Positions 25,158 to 38,814 of a stretch of 64,000 bases of DNA are shown here, piece after piece (the stretch's first letter is position 1; every line of letters starts with the position of its first letter). The DNA is from Rotaria macrura (taxonomy: Eukaryota; Rotifera; Eurotatoria; Philodinida; Philodinidae): positions 1-64,000 of the forward strand of contig OENT01000662.1 in the NCBI GenBank assembly GCA_900239685.1, given 5' to 3'. The position numbers were made by a program, and so were the translations under genes. The notes under the pieces were generated by a model. It was not told the origin of the DNA and did not search any database. It worked only from the letters and a program-made list of their open reading frames with translations.

Positions 25158-28100
25158 TGTGCACTCAGCATCTCGGTATTGAAGACCAAGCCATGTCTTA
25201 TCTAAATAGATATTTATCTAGATATACGTGTAAATAGATCTAATTGTTTAATATCAATGAAAGTTTATGTCTTTCAGCATGAATGAAATATTCTTTTTTC
25301 TCAAGTTACTTGATCTACGTATCTAATTTAATTAGACGAGTAGATCGAATAGTTTAACTTGTTTTAACGACATTAGCAATAAGTAAAGAGCTGATAAAAA
25401 GGGGATATTGCCGAATTCAAAATGTTTGAAAAATCCATCGGGTCCTGATAGAAACATGTCTTCACTGTCAATCTGCAATGTTCGACATGAATATAATTTC
25501 AATGATTTAACTCGACAAGCAACATTCAGAAATATTCAGTTTGCAGAGGCGTGTGTAGTCATCATTTCTTATATAGCTCTTCTGGTGCATGATATATGCT
25601 GATTAGAAGCATCTTAAGATTGAAGTCACAATTCAATATGTTCACAATAAATCAACTAACCTGCTGATCTAGTATTTGCAAAAATGAACAGGAATAAGAA
25701 TTTCCTCATATCAAAAGTCGTCCAATATGTATGTATCTCTGGCGAAGAATAAATCGCGGATATTCCATCAGATCTAATTTATACACACACAGCTCTATGG
25801 CAAACAGCGTCTTGCGAGGTTTCACTAAGAATCAATCAACGAAAAAGACTCCTGTTCCACTAAACACACCATGAAGTATTTCACACTTGAAGAGGCGGGT
25901 AGCAAAAGATCCTATACTTAAATATCAGTTGGCAAAACACCTCCTAACACTCTGCTAAAACTTTTATGAAACATTCAGACGATGTGGTTCGTGAACTAGA
26001 GTCGTTGCATCATATGTTGAAGAATCATTCGGCGGACTTCGCAGGTATTAAGCAACGTTCATATGTATTTTGTCTTTCGTAGTTATTAGTGATATACCTC
26101 GAAAAGTGTCATTCGCCATCGTACAATAAATACGTCTTTTCTTTCCTTGTTCACAATTAAGAACGTTCTACAAGATGAGAGGGCGATTTTCTAGCCAACT
26201 GAAAATAATGTTTTCATAAGTATTTCATTATTATTATCCATGATCAACATCAATGTTGTTGGAGCTCAAATAAATATACGAATGAGTTCTTCGAGATCGA
26301 TGTCAGTTGAAGGACAAATTCGTCGTTATAGTTCTCATTGACGGTTCTTTTGCTTTAGAGTCACTCTGATGGTTTACCTCAGTGTTAATCGGGTCACTCC
26401 TTTTTTCTCGAACTCTGCACACGTAAAGAGAAGAGAATTTACTATAGAATTCACAAAATCATCAGGACCTTTAGAAAATGGAAAAGCATCGGTGCAAAGT
26501 CAGTGCATGAGAATATAAAGTACTTTGTTACATTACCTCGTTATTCGTTTATTTGTAGTGTTCGTGATAATTCAAAATCCAAAACTGTACTGTTAACTTT
26601 TTCATGAAGCAAAACATATATTACTTTTAAATACAACTTTAATGACTGATGTCAATGTGCTACAACTAAGGAAAAGATAAAATACGTAGTCTCTTCATTC
26701 GATGATGTGGACGAACGTTCAATTTCAATTTGATAAGAAGTTTCTATTCTAATGGAAAAAAAATTTAGTTTCTCTGGATTATTATCTGACCTTAATTTAT
26801 TGAATGTATTTGTATAATGTTCGTTTATTATTCAATGTCCCTTCTTATTGATGCGAAACTTCTGTGAAATCTTGAATCTATTTCCGAAGTGCTATTCAAA
26901 TCTAAGTTCATCTCTCGATCATATCTTTCCCTTTCGCCAAACGATGGCTTACACACATACTGCGAACAAGTTCAACATGAATCTTTTTTTTTTATATACG
27001 AACGGCAACTTTTTCGGTAACTTTCATGAAATAGATTCGTGTAAATTGCTCACAATGCCCGTTCCATCTTTTTTTCAATTGAATATTCGACTTGAACAAA
27101 CATGACTTCGAGCCGATCTATGTATTCTACGTACCGGGAAGTTGTCATTCACGATTTTTCTTCATTTTAGTTCTTTATATGAAATTGAACGCAAACTGGA
27201 ATAGTTCTGCGCTGAATTTGTTGTCCAGTACAATAAATAGATTACAGATTTGTAACTCCTGGGTGGTTCATTTCATGGTTCGAACTCGAATGTTAGATTT
27301 CCCGAGCTTAATTTGATTTCGACATGAACTGATCAAAAGTTCACGTTGACACGACTTTTCACAAGAACTATCCGCCCAATCGTTGTTTGCTCTCTAACAG
27401 GAAAGAAATATTAAATAGCTTACCGATATTTAATCCGTCGGGTGAGAGTGAAGGATTTTTTGTTGATTCTAGAATGAAACATCAATAGTCACGGTAAAAT
27501 GATCATAATTCAATGTCGAAGTGAAAGCATCATCAATTGTTTCTGAATATTCATTTACGAGTGTTTATGAAATTCGACAATAGTTGGAAATTTCAATTTT
27601 CTCAAGGCATTGCTGAGAATATATTATTTATCAACAACGTAAGGTACCTCGTATTTCATGAAACGATTAATCAAATCGTGTTTTTCTCTGATGAACAGCT
27701 TAAATATTCAATGACGTATAAAAGTACAAGATTCCTGGGAAGTGTGTCAGGTTTGAATGTCATTAACTCGGTCAACTGAAAGTAAGTCAGGCTGCAATAA
27801 ATGATCAGCGTCAATATTCATTAAAATTCTCATTTATGTGAATACAACATTTAAGAAAAACGACAGGTCACATTTTAAAAACTGTTAATGCTAGTCTTTT
27901 GCTTTTGTTATTGATGAAAACATGTTGCGATGAAAAATGAACTTACTTATTCTCATCTTATCTTGAAGTTGATGCACAGAATCTTTGAATTTTCGTAAAG
28001 CTCGGGATATTCTATTGGTTAAATGAGCTTTTTCTTTTCACAGCGAACTTCACCACTAATTGTGACAAAAATAAAGTTAACTTTTTTCTCTTTGCTTCTC

Positions 28101-31100
28101 CTCCGCTTTGTCACGCGGTATCCAATAATGAGATTAATTTCTGTATTTGTGTTTTGTATTTGATATTCATACGGATAAAGACAGAAGAACATCAAGCTAA
28201 ATCAAAACACGATGAGAGGTAAAAAGCATTATATTAGACAGTCTGTCTTTGTTCTCTTTATTTAGACGATAAGAAGGATTATTCAAACGATGCGAGACGA
28301 TGAAAAGCGATAAACATACAATATAGAACTCACGGGCCATTAATAAATGACGAAATATTTGTGTATTTTATATTCATTGACTTTTTAACGATTAGCACTT
28401 GCCTCGAAGATTCCTTTTCTCAATGACAACATTAAAAAACTGATAAACATTACTGCCTTGTATCAAATGTGCAACAAAATGTAGCACATTACTTCTTGAT
28501 GATTCAGTGTATTCTTCACACGCACGAGTAATTCAATATTAGAAATGATTTCGTGCATGATTGTATAGCAGTAGAATTCTAAGGGATCTTTGGCCGGGAT
28601 GCTTGGATCATACGTAGACTCGTAGATTATACTCGAATCTTCGTGAATGATATTAAACTAATGATTGTACGCCATCCGAGTGATCTACAAACCGATAGAA
28701 TGAGTCATGAATGAAAATTTTAAACAGAAAAACATTATTGCACCGATAAAATTAACTTTACATCCGTTTCTTAGACATATAAAGGCAACTGAAAGACAAT
28801 ATAGAGTATATTGTCACCCAGAACAGTCGATCGATCTTATACTGACATCTCACAAATAGTTTTTTTAATATTCTATCTAACAACAAAATCTGTCAAGTGA
28901 TATGAAAACAGTTTTCACGATGAACAAGAGCTTCGTTGCTCTTCTCATAAATAATGTTCTGAATGTTTACAGAGCATATGAAGAAACAAATACTGCATTA
29001 AAAATTAGTAAGACTACTACAGCGGTTTGTGTATTCATGGAATGAAAACCGGAAAAAGTGGTGGCTAACCAATACTTCTGTCCTGCGAATCGGGTACCAC
29101 TTTATACCTGGTTTTTGCTAATATCTTTATTTTAATTTAACAGTTCTTTTACAAATAAGTTAATTCTTATTTCAACCAAAAACAAGAGTAGAAGTCGATG
29201 CTAAACAAAACATACACAGAAAAAGTTTACCGGAAAAAATAAATATTAAAAACCTACATCTAAAACGAACGTTAGTCTCAACCGAAGGTCGTCACCGTTG
29301 TATTGATTCTTTTCTGTAAACTAGCAAGCAAAAGAAATAAGTGATACGAACGAATCGCACCTGTTCATGAACACGGTTTTTTCTCGTTCTGCAGCCATTT
29401 GTTTTCAACGATTCACCTGAAAAAGGGTCGATGAGCCACGATTGATTAGTAAAACTTTGAAGAAGCCGTGTTATCCATTAAAACCAACGATTCAGTGAGG
29501 TTTTTGTCGGAAAGGGATCCTACTTTGTTGAGTCGAATAAACATCAGCTTTGGGTGACTTGCACTACATGTTGAAGAAGATCATGACCACGCGGAACAGT
29601 CATGAGATGCAAACGTATTCGAACTGATAACTTTGACAAAACTACGTGACATCGGGCAAGTTAACGATATTTTTTATTACAATAAAATTTTTTTCATACA
29701 GACGCATTACACAATATCGAGTTCATTTAATATTTGTATTTACTCACTGTTATTTGAATAAAGAAATCATTAGAAAAGCACGAGTAACTACTTTTTCATT
29801 TCATGCTAATCGGATATTTCCGTGGTTGCCAATGTTTCGTTCCATTCTCCTCTTGATAGGTCCAGAACTTTTCAGAAAGTGTAATTGTCCGAATATTTGG
29901 TCGTATCTACTGCGTTCACGTGAGAAAAACGTAGTAAATTTCATTTCTCGATTGATTGAAATCATCAAAAATTAAATGCGTCCATGATAAAACTAATGTG
30001 AATAGTGCTTCAATACATTGAAAATTTAGTGTGGTTGTAACACTTAAGGTGTTTCATGACAGCAACTTTTGGAGCTAGATGAGAGGAGAAAGAATCGGCT
30101 GATTGCTTTTTCTTTGTCGATTTTGTGAAAGAACGACGACGTTGCCTTGGAAGTATGCACTTTTATGAGGACGAGCATCAGGGCATTGATGTTTACAGAA
30201 AGGAAAAGCATATTCCGTCTGTCATTGTCGCAACTTTCAGACAAGCGAAAACGGAGAACAGAAAGATTTTACTCATTTCTTTCGTGAGTAATACACAAAG
30301 CTCATGCCATCGTAGTACGACAAGCACTAAATTATCTGCATCCAATCAAAGGTTCAAATCGATTTATGAAAATTTGACTAATTTCAATCGGAATACTTGA
30401 CTTTTCAAGGAGTTTGATCGTGACGACCGGAAGACGGCTCTTTATTGAAATTGAAGCCAGCAGCTTATAGTTTTTACCTCTCATTGGCGTTTAATCGAAA
30501 ACCATCGTAAGTATGATTTCAAGGCATCAACGTTTGACAAAGATGGCAAGTTTCGGAGCACAATGTCAGTCAAGACACGGGCATGTTAGTCCAGAAGTAT
30601 CTATGCATTGAATTAAAATTGATTATCCTTAATGAGATCGATGAAAGCAGTGTTTCTTTTTCAGTTTTGAAAACTGATTTCAATAGGTATCAGTCGATAA
30701 ATTATTTTGTCTTTTTGAATGACTTTATTCAAGAATAGTATTTGATAACGAAACCGTTAGCGTACTGGTTCGGAGAAGCATTTATCATAACTTAGTTTCA
30801 ATTTTCTATTGAAGCATATATTTTATTTCCTCCTCGTTTGTCGAAAGTCACCGGAAGTTAAAACTCTAGAACTGTATTTAAAAAAAGGCAGATTCTGAGC
30901 AAATCAGCTGCATTCAAGAAAAACGTTTGATTGAAATCAATTTTAATCATAGATCCATTTGAAAGAAGTATCAGATTCTGCCCTAAACAGCGGCAATTTT
31001 ATCGCTTAACAATTAGAAAAATCGACAGAAAGTAGACGTGTCGTTTCTTTTTTAAATTGGTTAGAATCTTGAAAAATAGAGGAAAAAATCATTAAAATGA

Positions 31101-31895
31101 TGTAAGGAACACAGAGATTGGTGCCATGCAAGACTATCTTTTAAGAATGTTCATTCAACATGACAACGTGTGCGCATAGAAAACCTAATTAATGTGTTCT
31201 CTTCATCATCAGAAGTTTAAGGCTTTTCGTCCCTTTCGTGTCAAGAATTTGAATGCCAATCGAGCGACGAATTACACCACTAACGTTTAAAAACGTGATA
31301 TAAAACCTGTTATTTTGCGTTTCACCAAACTTTACCAATAGAGATTGGAAATTGATGCTCAGAAAGTGGATTTAGGTTTCAGAAAACCCTTCCATTCTTC
31401 CCAATAAAAATAAGTCGACAATCAGAATAGAATTGAGCGAATAGGCAGACGCTTCAAGAAAGCTGTCTAGTTCAAAGCAATATCTGAGGAAGCGTCGCGT
31501 TCTTCATAACTAATTCAAAGTGTCTTAGATTATAGTTGAGAGTGACCAGATATGACCATCTTCATGTATGGTCTGTAAAACAGTGGAAAATAAAAACCTC
31601 TTTACCGGTACATTGTGAAAAAATAGGGTTAACCAGTGAAACGTCGCAGACTAGATGATTATGAATTTGAATGCAATAAACCAGCTTCTGGTAAAATAGA
31701 ATACGTGCATTTCAATTCCAGTGCTTCTAACAACAGCAGAGGATCAGTGGGGAACAGTTTACTGCAATACAATTATGTGCATCTTTGAACAGTGAACCAA
31801 CGCCTATTCGTGATACAGTACTTATTATTTGGCTTTGGAAAGTGTATTGTAGAAACCGTCTTTGATTTTATTTGGGTGAAGATTACGATGAAAAC
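25158..31895. other. 6.7 kb without a recognisable gene
   Basis: An upstream coding extension of the glycohydrolase pseudogene may exist at 25158-25220 (in-frame TWLGLQYRDAEC after a TTTAG acceptor). Beyond that, open frames at 25408, 26848, 27092, 27537, 29646 and 30125 are short, mostly lack ATG starts and match nothing I know. A short coding-like stretch at about 25963-26044 (KHSDDVVRELESLHHMLKNH) ends at a GTATTA donor-like site. A hairpin at 29.0 kb is listed separately. Confidence 0.4.
29044..29118. repeat. Short imperfect inverted repeat (hairpin)
   Basis: AAAACCGGAAAAAGTGGT on the left pairs imperfectly with ACCACTTTATACCTGGTTTT on the right, around a loop of about 35 nt. It may be a remnant of a palindromic transposable element; no target duplication was identified. 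Confidence 0.4.
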
Positions 31896-34800
31896 ATGAA
31901 GGCAATACGATTAACAAATTTTCGAAGAAAGAAGCATATTTTCTACTCAATCTATGGAATTATTCTTATTCTGATTTATTTTCTAGTTCTATTTCAAAAT
32001 CGTCTATATTCGACAGATTCTTCCCACTTCGCTAACATTCGATCTGTATTGTCGAGCAAAACGCAGAACTTTTCGGCAATATCAACAGGTCCAAACGTTC
32101 CAGCAATTAACGTTGGCCTGTATTATCTGCCTTTAAATGAACCGAAATTGGGAAGATATCGAGGGCTGAAAGAACGTGCTCATGGAACTAGAAAAGATGA
32201 TTCAGATTATCCGATAGGAGCTCAATTATTATCCGACCCGTCCGAGTACACAAGGCCTACCGACAGAGTTCCTTATCGAATAAATGATCATGGATTCAAA
32301 TATTTTAGAGAAATAACTGGTCTATATCATTTAGACGCGAGATATGGAAAACTGAACAATCCAATAAGTCATGCGAAAGGTCTTGTTATTCTTCATGGGC
32401 TTTTCAAGGCTTGGTATGTTGACAACTTGAAAGCGTTGATTTTGCCTTCTTCTCTCGTTTCGAATGAATCTCGAAAGTGAAAATGACGAGCTGAAAATTT
32501 CGAGACAAATTATCTTTGCAGCCTTTTATTAAGAAGAAAAAAACTTAGCAAAAGGAATGAGGCAGAGATTATTTATCAAAAAATATTCAGTTGCCACCTT
32601 TGGTCCTTGTAATGAAGAAACGGGTATAATGGACAGAATAGCCGCAGCAAGTGTCTAGTGAAAGAGCAGGAGTATTTTCTAATACAGACCGTAGTAATTG
32701 AAATCGAATGATGCTAATTATTCATCCAGACAGTTGCTTCCCGATTTAGAGCTAAAAGGGAATAGTCAATGAGTCGACTAAATATCAGATTTACACACTT
32801 TTATTCTATGTTTAAAAGTATTATTTTTCCTAACTCAATCGATGAACTTTATCGAAAAGTTACAAAGTGAACGCAGCATTGAAGAATAGTAAATCTTGAT
32901 GAAAACGAACCTCAAGTACAGTATTGAGTAAAGATAAAAATTGCATTACGATGTATTCATCGTCCAATTCACAGAGTCACATAGTCTTGATACAAAAGTC
33001 TATGTTGAACAGTCTATTTATTCTTTCGGATTGTTCTGTTTGCTCTTTTTTTATTTTCCAATAATGACCGAGTACAGCGCATAAATAATTCTTTGATTGA
33101 AATTTAATATAAGCTGAAACGCGGAAATTTTACTCATGATATGTGGTCACGGATATTATTATATTGATCAAGTGATTTGAATTCAATATAATTATATTTC
33201 AAATTGAAACCTAGAAATTGGCAACTCTCTTAAGCCTCATGATCCTCTTTATTCTCTATTTTCTTCATGCTTCAGATGTGACCTTGATTATATAAATGTT
33301 AATTGACAAAGATAAGACCGAAAAATTAAAATTTATTCCGAATGAATTGTTTTAAGACTGCTTCTGTTACGAGAAATACGACAATCCTATTATTCTAGAC
33401 ATGTGATGTAGCTTCACCATAATTTTTATGTCCTGATACACTGTCCAATACTCAGTTATCACGTCGCACCTCTATATATAGATGTGCAAAGAAGGTGAGA
33501 GGTTTTCTCATTCATTACTGGATTACAGTGTTTAATTAATTAAGATCTATGGAGAGGCTGAAGAAGTAGCATTATCACTCTCTTTGCTATACAATATTCA
33601 CCATAGGACTACGTCACACGAATTCTGTCTATTTGCCATAGAACGTAATAAAATACAAAAGAGAGAATAGGAAAGCGAGGAGAGAGAAACGGACGAAGAA
33701 GGTTAGAATTGAGCTGGAAGTTACTATCGTTGATGAAATTGAAGTATCTTGTTGAACAATGACCAATTTCCTTAGTATTGTTACTCCACTAGAAGATGAA
33801 GACAAGTCATATACTTTTCATCTTAATAAGAATATCATCACTCAATGGCTTAAGATAGTTCGGATCGTACAATGGCAGTATTTGTCGTCACTTACGAAAT
33901 TGACTCATGTCGAACAAAGCCGCTGTTAAGCGATCCTAAATCGTTGTATATTCTATGTGATATTCTAAATGATGGCAGTTGTTTTTTCTGCATCAAAGAC
34001 GAAGAAAAAAGGTGATTGTATGATGACCCCTGTCATAGACGACATTGATATTATTCGTTTAGACTAACATCAGTATACGTTGGATATTTTACTGATCAAA
34101 AGTGACTCAATTGATCGGTCTGTTGGTAAGAAAAGAAATACTTTGAGTATGTCAGCACATCATCGAACGTCCGTCTAACGACAATATACCAAATCCCAGA
34201 TAACTGACAGATTCTTTGAAATGAAATCTCACTCAATAGTGAACTTTGGAAGTTAGTCGCTGACTAGTAACACGCATATCTATCGACATTAATAGTTGAA
34301 TTCAAAACATTGTGTGAACTTGTATTTAAACTAATCTTTATCTTACCAAAGAGATTAGGTTTGGTTCCACTTTTTCTTGTGTTTTTCTCCTCAATACAGT
34401 CATAGACCAGAACAGTAAAAAAATATTTTGACTGCTACAGACCGATGGGATGTTATTGGATTGAATCAAACCGGGTTTATAAATTTATGCGGGTACAATT
34501 GTCTTTCGTCTTGAAATACTATTGAATTAAGCTAGTATATTCGTATCTGGTGTTTGATCAGTAAATCATCCTTTTCATATCTACACGTATATGTAAACAC
34601 CAGTTGTTAGCAAATATGCTGTATGCAGATGATTTCCTACAATTCAGATACACATAAGTTAAAATATCGATGAATACAATTTAATATGAAAAGAACAACA
34701 AGGAAACATTTCAAAATAGATGAATAGTAGCATGCAAGTAAAAATAAAGCTATGGTTAACAACATAGTTTTATAGGACGAACGACAGCGTACCGATTGGG

Positions 34801-35935
34801 ATAATCGCTATATCATCCACTTATCCTACAACATGTATTATGTACGCGTCATAATTAATAGTTAGATGCTAATCGTTATTTTACGTAAACATTCGTTCCA
34901 TGATGCATTGTCACGTTCATTTAAACCGCAGTTAATATGCACGATGATGTGTACGATATTTATGATCATTTGCACTATGTCTTTAGACATTTATCGCATA
35001 GTCAACATATCATAACGGTGCTATGCCGAAAAAAGAAAAACACACCCATAGTTTTGTTTCTGAAATCTATCATTTCACTCTAAAGGATGATTGTCAAAAG
35101 TTCGAAACACTGAGATTCATATTGAGTAGGTGGTGCCACCTAGGCATAATTCTCCTGTCCTCGCCGATTCAACGAGGTCTGTAATTGCTATCTGATCAAT
35201 ATCCATCGTTATTTTTTTATTGATTCCGTCGATTTTTCTACATCAAATTAAATTTTCAAGGATTCGGCTACTATTCTTCTTTTCATTCTATGCATTTTCA
35301 GGTCAAAGTTTATTGATGAGAACAGAATTCCAGCCTGGATAGCACATGGAACCCTCCTTGGTTGGTGGTGGGGAGGTTTTTTCCTTCCTTGGGACTCTGA
35401 TATTGATATACAAATGAATGCAAACTTTTTATACGTTCTAGCAGGCTTTAACAACACTGTCCTATCCAAGAGGTATCTAATTGATGTGAATCCACACTTC
35501 AAGGTTCGTCGCCCTCAAATCCACAATGTTATTGATGCAAGACTGATTGATATACTTTCTGGTTATTTTATCGATATCACTGGTATTACCGACACTGGGA
35601 CAGGAATATCATTGAATTCTGAAACACTGTTATTAAGTGACAAACATGTGCATACGATTTTCTATTCAGATGTGCATCCACTTGTGAGAATTGAGTTCGC
35701 AGGCGTTGGAACTTGGAGACCGTATCGCGTTGAAAGTTGTCTAATTAAAGAATATGGAGCACACGCTCTTCGAAAAAGGATTTATCATGGTTATTACTAT
35801 GATGTACGTAATGCAGTATGGACACACAATGCATCTTCTCTTGAATATTCACCAGTAAAATTTCATGGGCAGAGAAGCATTGTGAATTTCAGACGCGTTA
35901 AGACTCGATGTACTCGGATGGGTTGTAAAAGATGA
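31896..35935 (+). CDS. LicD/MNN4-like type II membrane protein
   Basis: Two exons (31896-32413 and 35302-35935) join in frame within a tryptophan codon (TG|G) to give 383 residues. The intron is 2,888 nt with donor GTATGT and acceptor TTTTCAG. The N-terminus is cytosolic and basic, followed by one anchor (FYSIYGIILILIYFLVLFQN, residues ~17-36), the layout of a Golgi enzyme. The second exon opens the LicD domain: IPAWIAHGTLLGWWW, GGFFLPWDSDIDIQ with the acidic DxDID motif, then RIEFAGVGTWRPYRVE, LIKEYGAHALRKR and YYYDVRNAVW. The family includes bacterial LicD choline phosphotransferases, fungal Mnn4 and animal fukutin-related proteins; they move phospho-alcohol groups onto glycans. The wording is closest to the fungal Mnn4-type motif as I remember it. 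The start is the ATG at 31896; a TTG at 31872 in the same frame is not needed. Confidence 0.82.
32414..35301 (+). other. 2.9 kb intron of the LicD-like gene
   Basis: This intron is about fifty times longer than most introns resolved in the window (50-64 nt). No coding sequence, terminal inverted repeat or tandem array was recognised inside it. A mobile-element insertion that has since decayed is one explanation. Confidence 0.7.
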
Positions 35936-36420
35936 CCTAATTGGAATTTCACCACTATGTCTAAGGATGTAAATTAAATGGTATCGTTTTTATTTTTCTG
36001 ATTCCCAATGGTTTTGATCTTAGTTGTTTCTTTTCTTCTACTCATCAAAAGATGTGCAATGACAAAGCCTATAAAATCATACTTTTTCGTTCTATAAAAC
36101 TGGTTGGGAAAATACTGTAGTTTATGAAGAACATTTCTTGTAGTGTTGTTCAACGTAGATGTCGTCAAATAGTAACTTCTCAAAAGATAGTTTAATTCAT
36201 TTGGTTCTTTACGACGTTCACTCATTTCTTCGACAGAACTGGTCAGTTATTAGTAGTCTTCGAGCAACATGGAGTATTACTGTTTTGGAAACTCATTTAG
36301 AAATTATTTAGTAGCTTTGACGCATAGCAAACTCTTACTGACATGAATAATATTTACTAATTTATTTCCTTTGACATTTCAACTTGTGTGGTCAATTTTT
36401 TTCATTCTTCTAAACGACTC

Positions 36421-36525
36421 ATGTACATGGGATACGATCTTCTTTGTCTGATTCTATTATCTTGTATTTCTCAGTATACTACAGCGGATGTCGAACGAGA
36501 GATCGAAGTATTGACATATGCGAAG
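36421..36525 (+). CDS. Possible orphan first exon with a signal peptide
   Basis: A 35-codon ATG frame encodes a classic secretion signal (GYDLLCLILLSCISQYTTAD) followed by VEREIEVLTYAK. It ends at a GTATAA donor-like site in phase 0, and the next in-frame codon is a stop, as expected inside an intron. No matching downstream exon was found in the next kilobase. It could be the start of a gene with a distant second exon, a leftover of a lost gene, or coincidence. Confidence 0.3.
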
Positions 36526-38658
36526 GTATAATATGATCCCCTCTGGTATAGATGAACGTTTACACGGTTATTACACAATTCGCACTAGCTAACATAAGTA
36601 GCTCTTCTTTGAGTGAAATACACTTTAATCCATACAATACTGCTAATTCAATGTACTTTGTTTTCACTAAGGACTGATGTTTACTATATTTGTTTTATTG
36701 AAACTGATTGATGAGAAAGCAAAAATTTATTTTCATGTTAAGAAGACAATCAAAGTCATGGGAATACTTGAGTTAGAAGATTTGCTTTTTCTTAAATAAA
36801 GAACATACATGCTGACAGCATTTTCTATAGGTAACATGAAAGCATTATTTCTTTGCCGGAATACTTTTACAAATCAAGGTTCGTATTGATGTTCGAGATT
36901 AAATAAGGAAGACACTAATTCATTCCAAGTTTTAAGGACATGATGAACAGGTTACTGAGAAAACAATACTCTGAAACATTTCAACTCATATTTAGATACT
37001 TTTACAACTTCACACATTATAATGCCATCTATATAATAAAGGATTTCGAGATAACATAGCATCACGCTTCGACAATTCAATAAAAAGGTTTCCAAAACGA
37101 ATGAAGAGAGCATGCATTTCAAAATTGTAATAAAGATTCATTAAAATTCAGAAGGTTCTTGAAAAAACTAAAAACTCAACAGAATCAGATCAGTGAAAAA
37201 TGTTTTGCTCTTTCAGAAGAACATTTTTTCAAAGGCGATGTCCATTCATTTCGTTTGGAACAACCAGGAAGAGATGCTCCCTTGAGCTTTTCGTTTAATT
37301 TCGTAATAATTAGGATCCTGACGAAAATAACCTCGTGTTTTATCAACCCATCCCCTATTCGAGAAGATTCAATGACTTAAACATAAAGAAAAGGAATTAA
37401 AACAATATGCTTCCTATTCAATGTCAATCAAAAAAACTTGAACTGAATAAAATTTCTAAATATTGCATAAAGACAAATTTTCATCGCTAACCAGTGGCTT
37501 CACACGTAAGAAAACAGAATTTCGAATAAAACCATCCTTATTATTATTCGATCGAACCTGATTGTACACATATAGTCAGATGCAGACTTTTATTTATTAG
37601 TTATTTTTTAGTGTAAACTATCGCATTTGCTCAGTAGAGAAAAGCAAATGTTTATTATTTGAAGCACAATCAGACAGGAGTGCTGAAGTATGTATGGTAG
37701 AAATCAGCTGTTCCTCACCCAATATAGGCAAGCTTAAGGATCTGTTACAGATCGTGGCAGATGACCATGCGAGGCTTCATTAATAAACCAAGAACGAATG
37801 AACACCATAATCATCACATTAGTGCTTACATAATTATTATTGTTTTATTGCATATGTAGAGGGTGAATGCAGTAATGATTTGGAAATAAATGTATTCCTG
37901 TATTGATGGAATCCACCTATTGAAGTGATGGTATTTTTCAGATTTTCCTGGTTTTTGATGGAAAATCTTGCTTTTTTCCTGTCATTTCATGATTTGTTCT
38001 GTCTATGACTGAGTACACTTTAATATGACGAGTTATTTGTCATTGCGAACATGTTTTTGATAATTTGACACACATGTTTATTGAATTTTTCTAATTACAA
38101 GAAACATGGAGTTCAAATTACTTTGATATCACTCATCTATTTTTGTCATAATCCTTTTTTTTAGATGTCACAGAGAATTAAAAACCGTATCGTATTTAAA
38201 GACGCATGTATAGACTACTGAATTTTATGTGATCCTTTTTCTAATAATTGTTGTAAATGGTCCTAAGCATTTTTCTGTTGGATGCGTTTTGTTCTTGTGT
38301 TTTTTATATCAACTTCACAAGTTTTGTGTGTGCATGGTATAATTCGTAAGATGGATGAAAAAATGCAATTACTATAGATACATAAATTAATTCCAATGAA
38401 ATACGAAATTGTGGGAAACCATTCTTGATTGTCGCAGAATTTTTCGCGTCGACCTTATCACAGGCCTGGCATCAAGACTACTTCTCTGACTTTTAAGGTG
38501 CTGTGTTTTTTCAAAATTTAATTCGGTAGGACTACGTGTGAATCATTTTTATGTGTTGTTTTGATATATTCAACACTTATTAATAATTTTATGAAAAGAA
38601 AGATGATACTAAAATTATTTTATCAATAGTGATTAATACCAGCACCTCAATGATACAT

Positions 38659-38814
38659 GTATATGTTACAGGGGAAATTGAAATCTTCAACTTCTGTTAT
38701 AAATTGCACAGGAAAAAAAAAGATTTCAATTTGCCCTAGGTGTGATTGAAGTTTCAATTTCCCCTTAGGGCTATTTCAAATAGCCCTGCATTTTAATTTC
38801 CCCTGTAACATATA
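38659..38814. mobile_element. Palindromic MITE-like element, about 156 bp
   Basis: The ends are inverted copies: TATGTTACAGGGGAAATTGA on the left and TTTTAATTTCCCCTGTAACA on the right, flanked by TA dinucleotides. The sequence GGGGAAATTGAAAT recurs inside in both orientations, and an inner hairpin (AGGGCTATTTCAAATAGCCCT) sits near the right arm. The whole unit can fold on itself several ways. There is no coding capacity. Size, structure and TA flanks fit a non-autonomous Tc1/mariner-type element. Confidence 0.75.
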
